64,000 nucleotides of DNA. Origin: CAWALV01 sp963782965 (lineage in GTDB: Bacteria > Actinomycetota > Actinomycetes > Acidothermales > Acidothermaceae). The stretch is from assembly GCA_963782965.1 (NCBI GenBank), contig CAWALV010000006.1:1612001-1676000 (forward strand), written 5' to 3'. The translations under genes were made by a program, and so were the position numbers. The notes below the pieces were generated by a model. The model was not told the origin of the DNA and searched no databases. It saw nothing but the letters and a program-made list of their open reading frames with translations. Below, piece by piece: positions 42,733 through 51,651 of this stretch; position 1 is the stretch's first letter, and the number at the start of each line of letters is the position of its first letter.

Positions 42733-43752
42733 TCAGGGTGCCTTGCGGGCGCGGCTCGGTTGCACGCGCGGCGGTTCGCCGTCCATCTTGGGGAAGTTCG
42801 GCGGGTACGGCGCGTCACCCAACCCGTGCTCACGCTCGTCGCGATCGGCCATCTCCAGCAACGGGCTGATGTCGTGCGCGACGTCGTCGATGTGCTCGTG
42901 CAGGTCACCGAGCGCCGCGAACCGCGCCGGCACGGTAGCGATCGTGAAGTCGCGCGGGTCGACGTCGGCGAGCTCGTCCCAGGTGACCGGTGTCGACACG
43001 GGCGCGTCGGATCTGGCCCGCACGCTGTACGCCGCCGCGATCGTGCGGTCGCGCGCGTTCTGGTTGTAGTCGAGAAAGACCTTCTCGCCGCGCTCTTCCT
43101 TCCACCACTTGGTCGTCACCTCGTCGGGGATGCGCCGCTCGACCTCACGCGAAAACGCGAGCACCGCGCGGCGTACCTGCGTGAACTCCCACCGCGGTTC
43201 GATGCGCACGTAGATGTGGATTCCCCGACCGCCCGACGTCTTCGGATACCCGGCGTAGCCGAGTTCGTCGAGCAGCTCGTGCACCGTGACAGCCACCCGC
43301 CGGGCGTCGTCGAAGTCGGTGCCCGGTTGCGGGTCGAGGTCGATACGCATCTCGTCGGGATGTTCGGTGTCACGCCGGCGCGAGGGCCACGGGTGGAAGA
43401 CGATCGTGCCGAGGTTCGCCGCCCATGCCACCGCCGCCACCTCGGTGACGCACAGCTCGTCGGCGTGCCGCCCGCTCGGAAAGCTGACCCGCGCGGTCTG
43501 CACCCAGTCGGGCCGGTGGGTCGGCGCGCGCTTCTGGTAGATCGCCTCGCCGTCGGCGCCGTCCGGGAATCGCTGCAACATGCACGGCCGCTCGCGCAGG
43601 GCTCGCACGATGCCCGGCCCGACCGCGAGGTAGTAGTTGACGAGGTCCAGCTTGGTCTCGCCACGTGCCGAGAAGTAGACCTTGTCGGGGTTGGAGACGC
43701 GCACGGCACGACCGTCGACGTCCAACTCGATCGCGGGGGTCGCCGGGGCCAC
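42733..43752 (-). CDS. LigD-type polymerase/primase (archaeo-eukaryotic primase domain)
   Basis: 339 residues equal to the polymerase domain of LigD alone. Seen: AVRVSNPDKVYFSARGETK, RPCMLQRFPDGADGEAIYQK, catalytic DxD in MRIDLDPQPGTDFDDAR, TSGGRGIHIYVRIEP and DYNQNARDRTIAAAYSVRA. Such enzymes add nucleotides or ribonucleotides at gaps and breaks, in end joining or base-excision repair with an ATP-dependent ligase. GTG 43752 (VAPATPAIELDVDG) is chosen; the frame upstream is not conserved. It has the same gene neighbour type as the mycobacterial LigC system. Divergent from msrB. Confidence 0.9.
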   Translation of the reverse strand: MAPATPAIELDVDGRAVRVSNPDKVYFSARGETKLDLVNYYLAVGPGIVRALRERPCMLQRFPDGADGEAIYQKRAPTHRPDWVQTARVSFPSGRHADELCVTEVAAVAWAANLGTIVFHPWPSRRRDTEHPDEMRIDLDPQPGTDFDDARRVAVTVHELLDELGYAGYPKTSGGRGIHIYVRIEPRWEFTQVRRAVLAFSREVERRIPDEVTTKWWKEERGEKVFLDYNQNARDRTIAAAYSVRARSDAPVSTPVTWDELADVDPRDFTIATVPARFAALGDLHEHIDDVAHDISPLLEMADRDEREHGLGDAPYPPNFPKMDGEPPRVQPSRARKAP

Positions 43753-43840
43753 GTTCCAGACGCTACCGCGTGTTCTCTCCCGGCAATATGAGTAATATCC
43801 GCTGGACCTGCGCGCCCGCCGCGTCGCGTACGCTCGAGCC

Positions 43841-44245
43841 ATGTACGAGGTGCAGAAGTCCGACGACGAGTGGCGGGCGCAGCTCTCCCCCGCCGAATAC
43901 GCCGTGCTGCGCGAGGCCGGCACGGAGCCCGCGTTCACCGGGGAGTACACCGACACCAAGACCGTCGGCGTCTACCGATGCCGGGCCTGCGACGCGGAGC
44001 TGTTTCGTAGCGAGACGAAGTTCGACTCGCACTGCGGCTGGCCGTCGTTCTACGACCCGGCCGACACCGACGCGGTCGAGTTGCTGGCCGACGACGGCCA
44101 CGGCATGCGCCGGACCGAGGTGCGGTGCCGGCGCTGCGGATCACACCTCGGGCATGTGTTCCATGGCGAGGGCTACGGCACCCCGACCGACGACCGCTAC
44201 TGCATCAACTCGGTGTCGATCACCTTGGAACCGGCAAGGGACTGA
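43841..44245 (+). CDS. msrB: Peptide-methionine (R)-S-oxide reductase MsrB
   Basis: Reduces the R form of methionine sulfoxide in proteins. 134 residues, normal length. Seen: zinc Cys pairs C47/C50 (CRAC) and C96/C99 (CRRC), HCGWPSF (64-70), and catalytic Cys121 in DRYCINSVS. ATG start. Order ribD-like, msrB, hemQ, hemY matches M. tuberculosis Rv2671-Rv2678c (recalled), so it belongs to the conserved block. Convergent with hemQ over about 160 bases holding two repeats. Confidence 0.96.
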   Translation: MYEVQKSDDEWRAQLSPAEYAVLREAGTEPAFTGEYTDTKTVGVYRCRACDAELFRSETKFDSHCGWPSFYDPADTDAVELLADDGHGMRRTEVRCRRCGSHLGHVFHGEGYGTPTDDRYCINSVSITLEPARD

Positions 44246-44249
44246 CCGG

Positions 44250-44284
44250 CCGGCCTGCCCTCGTCGACCGGCCTGCCCTCGTCG
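44250..44284. repeat. Two 17-bp tandem copies after msrB
   Basis: CCGGCCTGCCCTCGTCG occurs at 44250 and 44268, period 18, starting just after the msrB stop. Non-coding; possibly a slippage product. Confidence 0.7.
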
Positions 44285-44290
44285 GGTCGG

Positions 44291-44326
44291 TTGTATTTCA
44301 GTACAAGGATTTGTACCCAGATACAA
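44291..44326. promoter_or_regulatory. Nested AT-rich palindrome of four half-sites between msrB and hemQ
   Basis: Four 6-base half-sites, TTGTAT, GTACAA, TTGTAC and ATACAA, are separated by exactly four bases each, so they repeat every 10 bases. The whole 36 bases are a perfect nested inverted repeat about the central GGAT except for the spacers. It lies between convergent genes, which is unusual for an operator. It could be a regulator site, a recombination site or a cruciform terminator. Confidence 0.6.
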
Positions 44327-44405
44327 GACGACGCAGAGGATCACGACCCGGCTGGCAGCGAGGCCGCCGACGCAGCGAGGCCGCCGGCCCGCCCGCCGCA
44401 ACAAA

Positions 44406-45146
44406 CTACGGCAGCGCGGCGACGATATCGGCGACCGCTCGCCGGGGGCCGGTGAAGAACGGGGTCTCGAGCCGCGTGTGCGCGCGCGCTCGTGCACCAC
44501 GCAGGTGGCGCATCAAATCGACGATCCGGTACAACTCGTCGGCCTCGAACGCGAGCAGGAACTCGTAGTCGCCGAGGGCGAACGCGGCGACGGTGTTAGC
44601 CAGGACGTCGGGGTACTCGCGGCCCATCACACCGTGCTCGCGCAGCATGTCCCCGCGCTCGGCCGGATCGAGCAGGTACCACTCGTTCGTGCGGTTGTAC
44701 GGGTAGACGCTCAGATAGCCGCGCGGTGGCATACCGGCGAGGAAAGCCGGGACGTGCGCCTTGTTGAACTCCGCCTCGCGATGCAGCCCGATCGCCGACC
44801 ACACCGGTTCGCTGAGCCGCCCCAGGCCGGTGCGCTGAAAGCGCAGGAATGCCTCTTGCAGATCATCCGACGTGGGTGCGATCCACCAGAACATGATGTC
44901 TGCGTCAGGACGAAAGCCGCTCACGCTGTAGACGCCGCGCGTGACGACGCCCTTGTCGGCGAGTTGGCCGAGCAGGTCGTCGACCTCGGCCGCGATCACG
45001 TCACGCCCGGCGGCGTCGAGCGTCGCGGCTCCGCGCCGGACGCGGAACACCGCGTACATCGTGAACATCGTGTAGGCCGTGCCCGGGCTCGGATCGGAGG
45101 CGGCCGATGTCGTTGTCACCGGCTGGGTTGCGGAGTGCTCTGTCAT
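44406..45146 (-). CDS. hemQ: Coproheme decarboxylase HemQ (chlorite dismutase-like)
   Basis: Last step of the coproporphyrin-dependent heme pathway, oxidative decarboxylation of coproheme to heme b. About 246 residues. Seen: MFTMYAVFRVRRG, SGFRPDADIMFWW, LHREAEFNKAHVPAFL, SVYPYNRTNEWYLL (with the catalytic Tyr region), proximal His region REHGVMGREYPDVLANT and FALGDYEFLLAFE. ATG 45146 is preferred (GGGGGA upstream), with ATG 45164 as alternative. It follows hemY by about 35 bases on the same strand. Confidence 0.93.
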   Translation of the reverse strand: MTEHSATQPVTTTSAASDPSPGTAYTMFTMYAVFRVRRGAATLDAAGRDVIAAEVDDLLGQLADKGVVTRGVYSVSGFRPDADIMFWWIAPTSDDLQEAFLRFQRTGLGRLSEPVWSAIGLHREAEFNKAHVPAFLAGMPPRGYLSVYPYNRTNEWYLLDPAERGDMLREHGVMGREYPDVLANTVAAFALGDYEFLLAFEADELYRIVDLMRHLRGARARAHTRLETPFFTGPRRAVADIVAALP

Positions 45147-45179
45147 AGCGTCATTGTCCCCCATCGCCGGCCCGGCAGG

Positions 45180-46637
45180 TCACGGCGCGGGCGCCGCTCG
45201 CAGCTGCGCGACGGCGGCGCGTGCGCTTGCGATGCACGCTGGGATGCCGATGCCGTCATACGCCGCGCCGCAGACGACCACCCCGGGCACCCCGGCCAGC
45301 GCGGCCCTGATCCGGGCGACCCGGTCGAGGTGACCCACGGCGTACTGCGGCAAGGCGCCGCCCCATCGAGTCACCGCCGTGCCGCGCGGCACGGCCCGCA
45401 ACCCGACCGCATCGGCCAGATCTCGCCGCGCCCCGGCGACCAGCTCGTCGTCCGCGCGCTGGAGGTCGGCGACGTCGCCGAACCGGCCGATCGAACACCG
45501 GACGACGACCGGCGAGCCGGGCGCTTGCGCGTACCAGCCCCACTTGTTGCTGGAGAACGTCGCGGCCTTGATCAACCGACGCTCGACGGCCGGGACGAGA
45601 AACCCACTGCCCGGTAAGGGTTTGTCGACGTCGGTCCCGGCATAGACGAGCGTGACGACAGCCATGCTGGCGTACTCGATCGCGGCCAACTCCGCAGCAG
45701 CTGCCGGAATGGACGACGCGATGAGCCGGGCCGCCGGCGCTGCCGGGACGGCGAGCACGACGGCGTCCGCTTCGATGATGTCCGGCTCGACCGCCGGGCC
45801 GATCACGATCCGCCACCCGGTCGGCGTCCGCTCGACCGATCTCGCGGTGGTCCCGCAGCGCACCTCGACGCCGGCAGCCGCGATGGCTTCGGTCAACGCT
45901 TCGGTCAGCTGCCCGACTCCCCCGGCGAACCCGGCGAAGACCGGGCCCACGGCCGCCGGCCGACCAGCCGCCGGCTGACCAGCGGCCGGGCGACCAGCGG
46001 CCGGGCGAGAGCGCAGGGCTCGCAGCAACGAGGTGCGCATACCCGGCTGCGCCGCCTTGGCGACCTGCGGCAGAGTGGCGTTCAACGACAGCATCTCGGC
46101 GCGCCCGGCGTAGACGCCGCCGAGCAACGGCTCCACGAGTCGCTCGACGACGGCACGGCCCAGCCGGCCGCCGACGAAGGCCCCGACCGACACGTCGGCG
46201 ACGGGCCACGGCCGCGGGAACGCGCGATCGGCAGCCGCGCGCGCGGCTGCGAGAGGCGACACGATGCCGGACGCCGCGAGCGAGCGCACGCTCGTCGGCA
46301 CACCCATGACGTGGCCGCCGGGCAGCGGCCGGACAGCGCCGCGCGACCAAACCCCGGCCGTGATCGTCACCGGATGCACGAGCTCCGAGCCGAGCCCGAC
46401 CGCGCTCGCCAGGTCGACGGCCTCGGGGCGGCGAGCCAGCATGGCCTCTGCACCGAGATCGGTGACGACGCCCGCGACCTCACCCCGCAACAACTTGCCA
46501 CCGGTGCGCGGCGAGGCGTCAAGCAGCAGCACGCTGAACTCGCCGCCGCGGCTCAGCTCATAAGCAGCGGTCAACCCGGCGATGCCGGCGCCGAGGACGA
46601 CCACGCGACGAAGCGTCCGGCTGGGCGGGTGGCTCAC
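45180..46637 (-). CDS. hemY: HemY-type coproporphyrinogen III/protoporphyrinogen oxidase
   Basis: FAD enzyme that oxidises coproporphyrinogen III to coproporphyrin III in the actinobacterial heme route. 485 residues. Seen: FAD-binding VVVLGAGIAGLTAAYEL, GGKLLRGEVAG, GGVYAGRAEMLSL, and a C-terminal FAD-contact GVVVCGAAYDGIGIPACI. In the middle is a short repetitive insert of RPAAG/QPAAG units (about residues 215-235). GTG 46637 is chosen (AGGG seven bases upstream); GTG 46643 is possible. The frame before it is not conserved. Next to hemQ, as in other actinobacteria. Confidence 0.93.
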   Translation of the reverse strand: MSHPPSRTLRRVVVLGAGIAGLTAAYELSRGGEFSVLLLDASPRTGGKLLRGEVAGVVTDLGAEAMLARRPEAVDLASAVGLGSELVHPVTITAGVWSRGAVRPLPGGHVMGVPTSVRSLAASGIVSPLAAARAAADRAFPRPWPVADVSVGAFVGGRLGRAVVERLVEPLLGGVYAGRAEMLSLNATLPQVAKAAQPGMRTSLLRALRSRPAAGRPAAGQPAAGRPAAVGPVFAGFAGGVGQLTEALTEAIAAAGVEVRCGTTARSVERTPTGWRIVIGPAVEPDIIEADAVVLAVPAAPAARLIASSIPAAAAELAAIEYASMAVVTLVYAGTDVDKPLPGSGFLVPAVERRLIKAATFSSNKWGWYAQAPGSPVVVRCSIGRFGDVADLQRADDELVAGARRDLADAVGLRAVPRGTAVTRWGGALPQYAVGHLDRVARIRAALAGVPGVVVCGAAYDGIGIPACIASARAAVAQLRAAPAP

Positions 46638-46769
46638 GGTCACACCCTGCCAGACGGTGGGCAGCACGCCAGATCGTGTCCGCTTCGTGATCGCCGCGCC
46701 GGAACCGCCCGGTGCGGCGACGCCTCTGATCGGTACGCATCTTCGACCCGCACGCATCGGAGGCCCGCC

Positions 46770-47810
46770 ATGTCAGCGTCTTCGCTCGCGCCGTCCCGCA
46801 CGGGGATCGGCATCCTGACCCTGCTCGCGGTGGCCGGCCTGGCCCTTGCCGGCTGCACGGCCGAGAGCAAGTCGTCCTCAGCAGCGGCCGGACTCGCGTC
46901 GACCCCAGCCGAGATGTCTTCCGCAGCGCCTGCCGCCTCTGCGGCCGCTGGGGCGACGGTGGAGGGTGCCGCCAATGGCCACGCCGGGTCGAACGCGGCT
47001 GCTCCCGCCGCCGGCCCCGCCGCCGGCCCCTCCGCCGGCCCGTCCGCCCCCTCACCGCTGCTCGCGCACAAGTCGATCATCTACACCGGTGACATCACGT
47101 TGATCGTCGACGATGTCAACGCGGTGATGCAGCAAGTGATAGCCGAGGCGAACACCGTCGGAGGTTACGTCGATTCCGAGCAGGCGAGCCTGCAACCGAA
47201 GGATGCGAACGGCAACGGAGCCGGGCAGGCGAGCGCGACGATCACGCTCAAGGTCCCGCCGGACTCGATCACCCGGGTGATGAACGACCTCGCGAAGCTC
47301 GGCACGGAGACCAGCCAGAACCTGCACCAGGACGACGTCACCGCGCAGGTCGCCGACGTCGGGGCTCGGATCACCGCGGCCCAGGCCAGCCTGACCCGGC
47401 TGGAGGATCTCTTCCAGCACGCCGGCACGGTGGCCCAGCTCGCCGACGTGGAATCGCAGATCGCGCAAAGAGAAGCCGACCTGGAGTCGCTCGAGGCTCA
47501 GCAAAGGGCGCTGTCGGCTCAGGTGAGGGACGCGAGCATCACGGTGAACCTGCACGCGACGTCGGCGCCGCCGCCTGCCGTTCCCAAGCCGAAGAAGGCG
47601 CACGTGATCGGCTTCCTCCGCGGCCTGCACGGTGGCTGGCACGCGTTCACCGCGGTCGTATCGGGTCTTGCCACCGCCATCGGTGCGCTGCTGCCGTTCT
47701 TCGGGGTCCTGCTCGCGCTGGGCGGGGCGGCGTTCGTCGGTTGGCGCCGGACGAACCGCCATCGGCACGGACCCACCGGCCGGGAAGCAGGCGTGGCCTC
47801 CGAGTCCTGA
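46770..47810 (+). CDS. DUF4349 lipoprotein
   Basis: 346 residues. Signal peptide with lipobox LAGC (Cys about 28), an Ala/Pro/Gly/Ser-rich linker (repeats of AAGP and SAGP), then a DUF4349 domain: SIIYTGDITLIVDDVNAVM, TLKVPPDSITRVMNDLAKLG and a coiled-coil (QLADVESQIAQREADLESLE), ending with a hydrophobic span (ALLPFFGVLLALGGAAFVGW) and basic tail. Function unknown; probably an envelope protein. ATG 46770 follows GGAGG six bases upstream. It lies opposite in strand between hemY and hemE. Confidence 0.85.
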   Translation: MSASSLAPSRTGIGILTLLAVAGLALAGCTAESKSSSAAAGLASTPAEMSSAAPAASAAAGATVEGAANGHAGSNAAAPAAGPAAGPSAGPSAPSPLLAHKSIIYTGDITLIVDDVNAVMQQVIAEANTVGGYVDSEQASLQPKDANGNGAGQASATITLKVPPDSITRVMNDLAKLGTETSQNLHQDDVTAQVADVGARITAAQASLTRLEDLFQHAGTVAQLADVESQIAQREADLESLEAQQRALSAQVRDASITVNLHATSAPPPAVPKPKKAHVIGFLRGLHGGWHAFTAVVSGLATAIGALLPFFGVLLALGGAAFVGWRRTNRHRHGPTGREAGVASES

Positions 47811-47829
47811 ATCAGCTAGACATCCTGGA

Positions 47830-48874
47830 TCAGGTCGAGGACGTGTGCACATACTCGACAAGCCGAGCCAGCACCCCGGGATCGGTCGTGGGGAGCACGC
47901 CGTGCCCGAGGTTGAACACGTGACCCGACGCGGCCCGACCGCGGGCGATCACGTCGGCCGCCGCGGACTCCACCACCGGCCACGGCGCGAACACCACGGC
48001 CGGGTCGAGGTTGCCCTGCAGCGCGGGGCCGGCACCGATCCGCGCGGCGGCGACGTCGAGCGGCACCCGCCAGTCGACGCCGACCACGTCAGCGCCGGCT
48101 TGCGCCATGAGTGGTAGCAGTTCGCCGGTGCCGACACCGAAGTGGATGCGCGGCACGCCGCGGCCGGCCAGCCCACCGAGCACCTTTGCGGTGTGCGGCA
48201 ACACCCGCTGCTCGTAGTCGCCGACCGGAAGGATGCCCGCCCACGAGTCGAACAGCTGAACCGCGCTCACGCCCGCCGAGACCTGCACGCGCAGGAACTC
48301 CGCCGCGATGTCGGCGAGCCGGTCGAGCAGGGCGTGCCAGAGATCGGGCTCGCCGTACATCAGCGCCTTCGTCTTCACGTGATCGCGCGACGGGCCGCCC
48401 TCGATGAGATAACTCGCCAGTGTGAAGGGTGCGCCGGCGAACCCGATCAGCGGAGTCGCACCGAGTTCGGCCACGAGCAACCGCACGGCTCGGTCGACGA
48501 AGTCGACATCGCCGGCATCGAGGGGCCGCAGCTTCTCGACGTCCGCCGCCGTTGTGACCGGGTGCGCGATCACCGGGCCGACGCCCGCGACGATGTCGAG
48601 GTCGACACCGATCGCCTTCAGCGGCACCACGATGTCGCTGAAGATGATCGCGGCGTCGACGCCGTAGCGACGCACCGGCTGCATGGTGAGTTCGGCGATC
48701 AGAATCCGGCGTGCTGCACGCCGTCAGCATCGCGATGCCGTCACGCGCGGTGCGATACTCCGGCAAGGCTCGCCCTGCCTGGCGCATGAACCAGACCGGC
48801 GGGTGTGGGACGGGCCGCCCCCGGCAGGCCCGGATGAACAGCGACTCCTCGGGGCTACCTGCCGGATCACTCAC
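47830..48874 (-). CDS. hemE: Uroporphyrinogen decarboxylase HemE (one-base frameshift)
   Basis: Decarboxylates uroporphyrinogen III to coproporphyrinogen III. First frame: HPPVWFMRQAGRALPEYR and a following IAMLTAC; second frame: QPVRRYGVDAAIIFSDIVV, GFAGAPFTLASYLIEGG, QLFDSWAG, GVGTGELLP, GNLDPA and FNLGHGVLP. These cover the whole family. The break is one extra A (48703-48704, plus strand); removing it joins CSTPDLIAELTMQPVRR and gives 347 residues, the normal length. Span length is 3n+1. GTG 48874 start. As the gene is essential, a sequence error is more likely than a dead gene. Confidence 0.9.
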
Positions 48875-48893
48875 CGGCTCATCGTCGCATGCG

Positions 48894-49775
48894 CTAGCCG
48901 ACCCCGATCAGGACGACGCCGCACAGGGCCAACCCGACCCCGACGTCTTGGATACGCCGCATCCGTTCGCCGTCGATGATCCGGGCGAGCACCACGGTGA
49001 CCGCCGGATACAGCGACGCAAGGACGGCGACGACGCTGACGAGACCGCGCTGCGTCGCCAAGCCGTAAAGACCGTTCGCGCCCGCGTCGCTCCAGCCCAC
49101 GAGCGCGATCGGTAGCAGGTCGCGCCACCCGCGGCGTCCGAGCAACGGGCCGGCAGCGACGCGGGGGCGCCCCCGGTTGCCCAACCGGGCACTCACCATG
49201 GCCGCGCTGCCGAGGACCACGATCGCGACGGACGTCGCGCGCATCGCAACGAGGGTCATGAGAACGCTGTGCCGCGAGCCGCCCTTGATGAGTACGTACA
49301 CGACGCCGAACGACAGCGCCGAGAACAGCGCGAGCACCAGCGGCCGCTTCCCGCCCTTGCCGGCGCCGCTCAGCTCGGGACCCCCGGCGGCCACGACGCC
49401 GGCGAGCACGACGACGATGCCGGCGTCCTGCCACCGGCTCGGGGTGTCCCCGCGCAGGAAGCCGAACAACACCGGGACGACGGCGCCGGTGCCCGCGATC
49501 GGGGCGACGATGCCCATCGTGCCCGTCGCGAGCGCCCGGTAGAACGCGAGGAGCCCGAGGAAGCCGATGGCACCTGCGGCGATCGCCCACGGCAGGTAGG
49601 CCGGCGAGTCGGGGAAGCCGTTCGTCAGCCAGGCGAGCAGGAGCAAGCTCGCCAGCGCGATCGCGTGCGCCCCCGCCACTACCACGACGGGCCGGATCCG
49701 CCGGCTGATCACCCCGCCCAGATAGTCCGAGCCGCCCCAGACCAGGCTCGCCAGCAACGCGAGGACGGCGCTCAC
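48894..49775 (-). CDS. EamA/DMT-superfamily transporter
   Basis: 293 residues with about ten hydrophobic spans in two EamA halves (LALLASLVWGGSDYLGGVI at the start; GLVSVVAVLASLYPAVTVVLARII in the second half). Exports or imports small metabolites; substrate unknown. GTG 49775 with GGAGG eight bases upstream; the long upstream frame is antisense to other genes and not used. It ends 20 bases before hemE on the same strand. Confidence 0.88.
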   Translation of the reverse strand: MSAVLALLASLVWGGSDYLGGVISRRIRPVVVVAGAHAIALASLLLLAWLTNGFPDSPAYLPWAIAAGAIGFLGLLAFYRALATGTMGIVAPIAGTGAVVPVLFGFLRGDTPSRWQDAGIVVVLAGVVAAGGPELSGAGKGGKRPLVLALFSALSFGVVYVLIKGGSRHSVLMTLVAMRATSVAIVVLGSAAMVSARLGNRGRPRVAAGPLLGRRGWRDLLPIALVGWSDAGANGLYGLATQRGLVSVVAVLASLYPAVTVVLARIIDGERMRRIQDVGVGLALCGVVLIGVG

Positions 49776-49949
49776 GGCGACAACCTCCGATCCGGTGCAG
49801 CGAGCAGGGCCCTGCGATTGTCTCCCGCCTGTCGTCGACGGCGCCGCCGACGCCGCCGACGCCTGCGGTTGGGACCCGCCCCCGGATCGGCGGGCGAGGG
49901 ATCGGCGCGCCGCCCGCGCGTCGCGTAACCGCCGACCTACGCTTCGCTC

Positions 49950-50528
49950 GTGGCGGCGTGGGAGCAGGACCAGGACCTTCCCGAGGGATTCGCGCGGGCT
50001 GTGCGAAGCCTTTCCCAGGTGCGCCTGCGATCGGAGATCCGGCTCGCCGAAGCGCCCGCGCCGCAGCGCCTGGCTCCCTACGCGGTCGCACTCACAGCCG
50101 ATGTCGAGGTGGACGGCGAGGAAGTGGCGACCGGGCGATTCGTCGTCCTGCACGACCCCGCCGGGCAGGACGCCTGGCAAGGCACCACCCGGGTCGTTGC
50201 CTATTTGCGTGCGCTGCTCGAGCCCGAGATGGCCGCCGACCCGTTCCTCGCAGCCGTCGCCTGGACCTGGCTGGCCGAAGCGCTCAGCCGCCGCGTCCCC
50301 GCAGCGTCACTCGCGCTGGGCGGCACCGTGACCCGGGTGTCGTCGGAGAGCTTCGGCACGATGGTCGGCCGCCCCCCGGTGGCGCACGTCGAGCTGCGGG
50401 TCTCGTGGACCCCGACCCGCGACGACCTCGAACCGCACCTCGAGGCGTGGGGCGACGCGCTTGCGTCAGCCGCCGGCCTCGCGCCGCTCCCCCCCGGCGT
50501 GGCTGCGCTGCCGACCCGCCGCCGCTGA
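49950..50528 (+). CDS. DUF3000 protein
   Basis: 192 residues, an actinobacteria-specific domain with no known function. Seen: FARAVRSLSQVRLRSEIRL, APYAVALTADVEVDG, WTWLAEAL and SESFGTMVGRPPVAHVELRV. In M. tuberculosis the homologue (Rv2680, recalled) lies directly before the RNase D gene; here the sensory module has been placed between them. GTG start. Confidence 0.88.
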   Translation: MAAWEQDQDLPEGFARAVRSLSQVRLRSEIRLAEAPAPQRLAPYAVALTADVEVDGEEVATGRFVVLHDPAGQDAWQGTTRVVAYLRALLEPEMAADPFLAAVAWTWLAEALSRRVPAASLALGGTVTRVSSESFGTMVGRPPVAHVELRVSWTPTRDDLEPHLEAWGDALASAAGLAPLPPGVAALPTRRR

Positions 50529-50532
50529 TCGA

Positions 50533-51651
50533 CTACGAAACGGGCGCCGCGACCTTCACCCGCACGGCGGCCGGTACCGCGTTCGTGCCCGCACCGGCGA
50601 GCGCACCCCGCGGCATGCGCAACGTCAGCGTGGTGCCCTGACCCGGGCTCGAGTCGACGTCCAACCCGCCACCCGCCAGGCGAACCCGCTCGCGCAGCAG
50701 TCCGAGGCCGACGTGGCGCCCCCGCTCGGGGCGTACCTGCGCCGGGTCGAAGCCGGGACCTTCGTCGCGCACGCTGGCGACGACGTCCTGCTCGTCCACG
50801 ACGAGCGACAGATGGGCGACGTCGACCTCGGCGTGCTTGACCACGTTGAGGAGCGACTCCTGGAAGAACCGGTACAGCGTGACCGCGGTGACGAGCGGCA
50901 GCGGGTACGGCGACTCCGGCCAATCGATCCGCACGTCGAGGCCGTAGCGGGCGAACATGTCGTCGCGCAACGTGACGACCGCCTGGGCGAGGTCACCTTC
51001 GCGAAGCGCGGGTGGCCGGGTGCGCGCCATGACCGCACGGACCTGGTCTTCTGCCTCGGCGACGAGGTCACGCGCGTTCGACAGGTCTGCCGCCTCGGCC
51101 GTGGGCGAGGACAGCAATGAGCGCGCAAGCATCAGCGTCTGGGCCACGGTGTCGTGCAGTTCCGCGGACAGCTGCCCGCGGGCGGATTCTTCTGCGGCGA
51201 CCAGGCCGGAGAGGAGCTCGAACATGCCGGCGCTCGCGGTCTCGGCCGTATGCCTGTGCCGTGCGGCGACGTCGTCAGCGACGCGCACCCGCAAGTGCAG
51301 CGCCTCCAAGGTCCGCTTGAGTTCGAGCAGTTCGACACTGCTGTGCAGGGCGACGTCGTCCTCGGCCAGGACAGAGGTCACGGCGTTGGGGTCTTGGAGG
51401 CGGCGTACCGCCGAGTCTCGAAGGTGGCGAACGGCCCGCGCGAAGCGGCCCCCCGCGTAGCTGCCGACCCACACGGCCGGCACCGCGACGAGCAGACCGG
51501 CGCCCAGGACGACGAGGGCTTCGGCATCGAGCCGACCCGCTGCCCGCAATCCGACGAAGACAACACCCAACGTGCTGAGAGCGCCGAGCGCGACGAGGCC
51601 GCCGGCCCACGCCGCAAGCGGGAGGCCGTCCTTACCTTTGGGTCGCCTCAC
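50533..51651 (-). CDS. NarL-type membrane sensor histidine kinase
   Basis: 372 residues. Two membrane spans (about 13-35 and 45-65), a linker coil, HisKA_3 dimerisation domain with phosphoacceptor His166 in LSAELHDTVAQTLML, and an HATPase domain with N box SLLNVVKHA, G1 VRDEGPGFD and G2 GLGLLRERVRLAGG. Expected to phosphorylate the LuxR-type regulator at 55342-56019. Its GTG overlaps the sensor gene stop (GTGA). No classical periplasmic sensor domain is present, so input probably comes from the upstream membrane GAF protein. Confidence 0.9.
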   Translation of the reverse strand: MRRPKGKDGLPLAAWAGGLVALGALSTLGVVFVGLRAAGRLDAEALVVLGAGLLVAVPAVWVGSYAGGRFARAVRHLRDSAVRRLQDPNAVTSVLAEDDVALHSSVELLELKRTLEALHLRVRVADDVAARHRHTAETASAGMFELLSGLVAAEESARGQLSAELHDTVAQTLMLARSLLSSPTAEAADLSNARDLVAEAEDQVRAVMARTRPPALREGDLAQAVVTLRDDMFARYGLDVRIDWPESPYPLPLVTAVTLYRFFQESLLNVVKHAEVDVAHLSLVVDEQDVVASVRDEGPGFDPAQVRPERGRHVGLGLLRERVRLAGGGLDVDSSPGQGTTLTLRMPRGALAGAGTNAVPAAVRVKVAAPVS

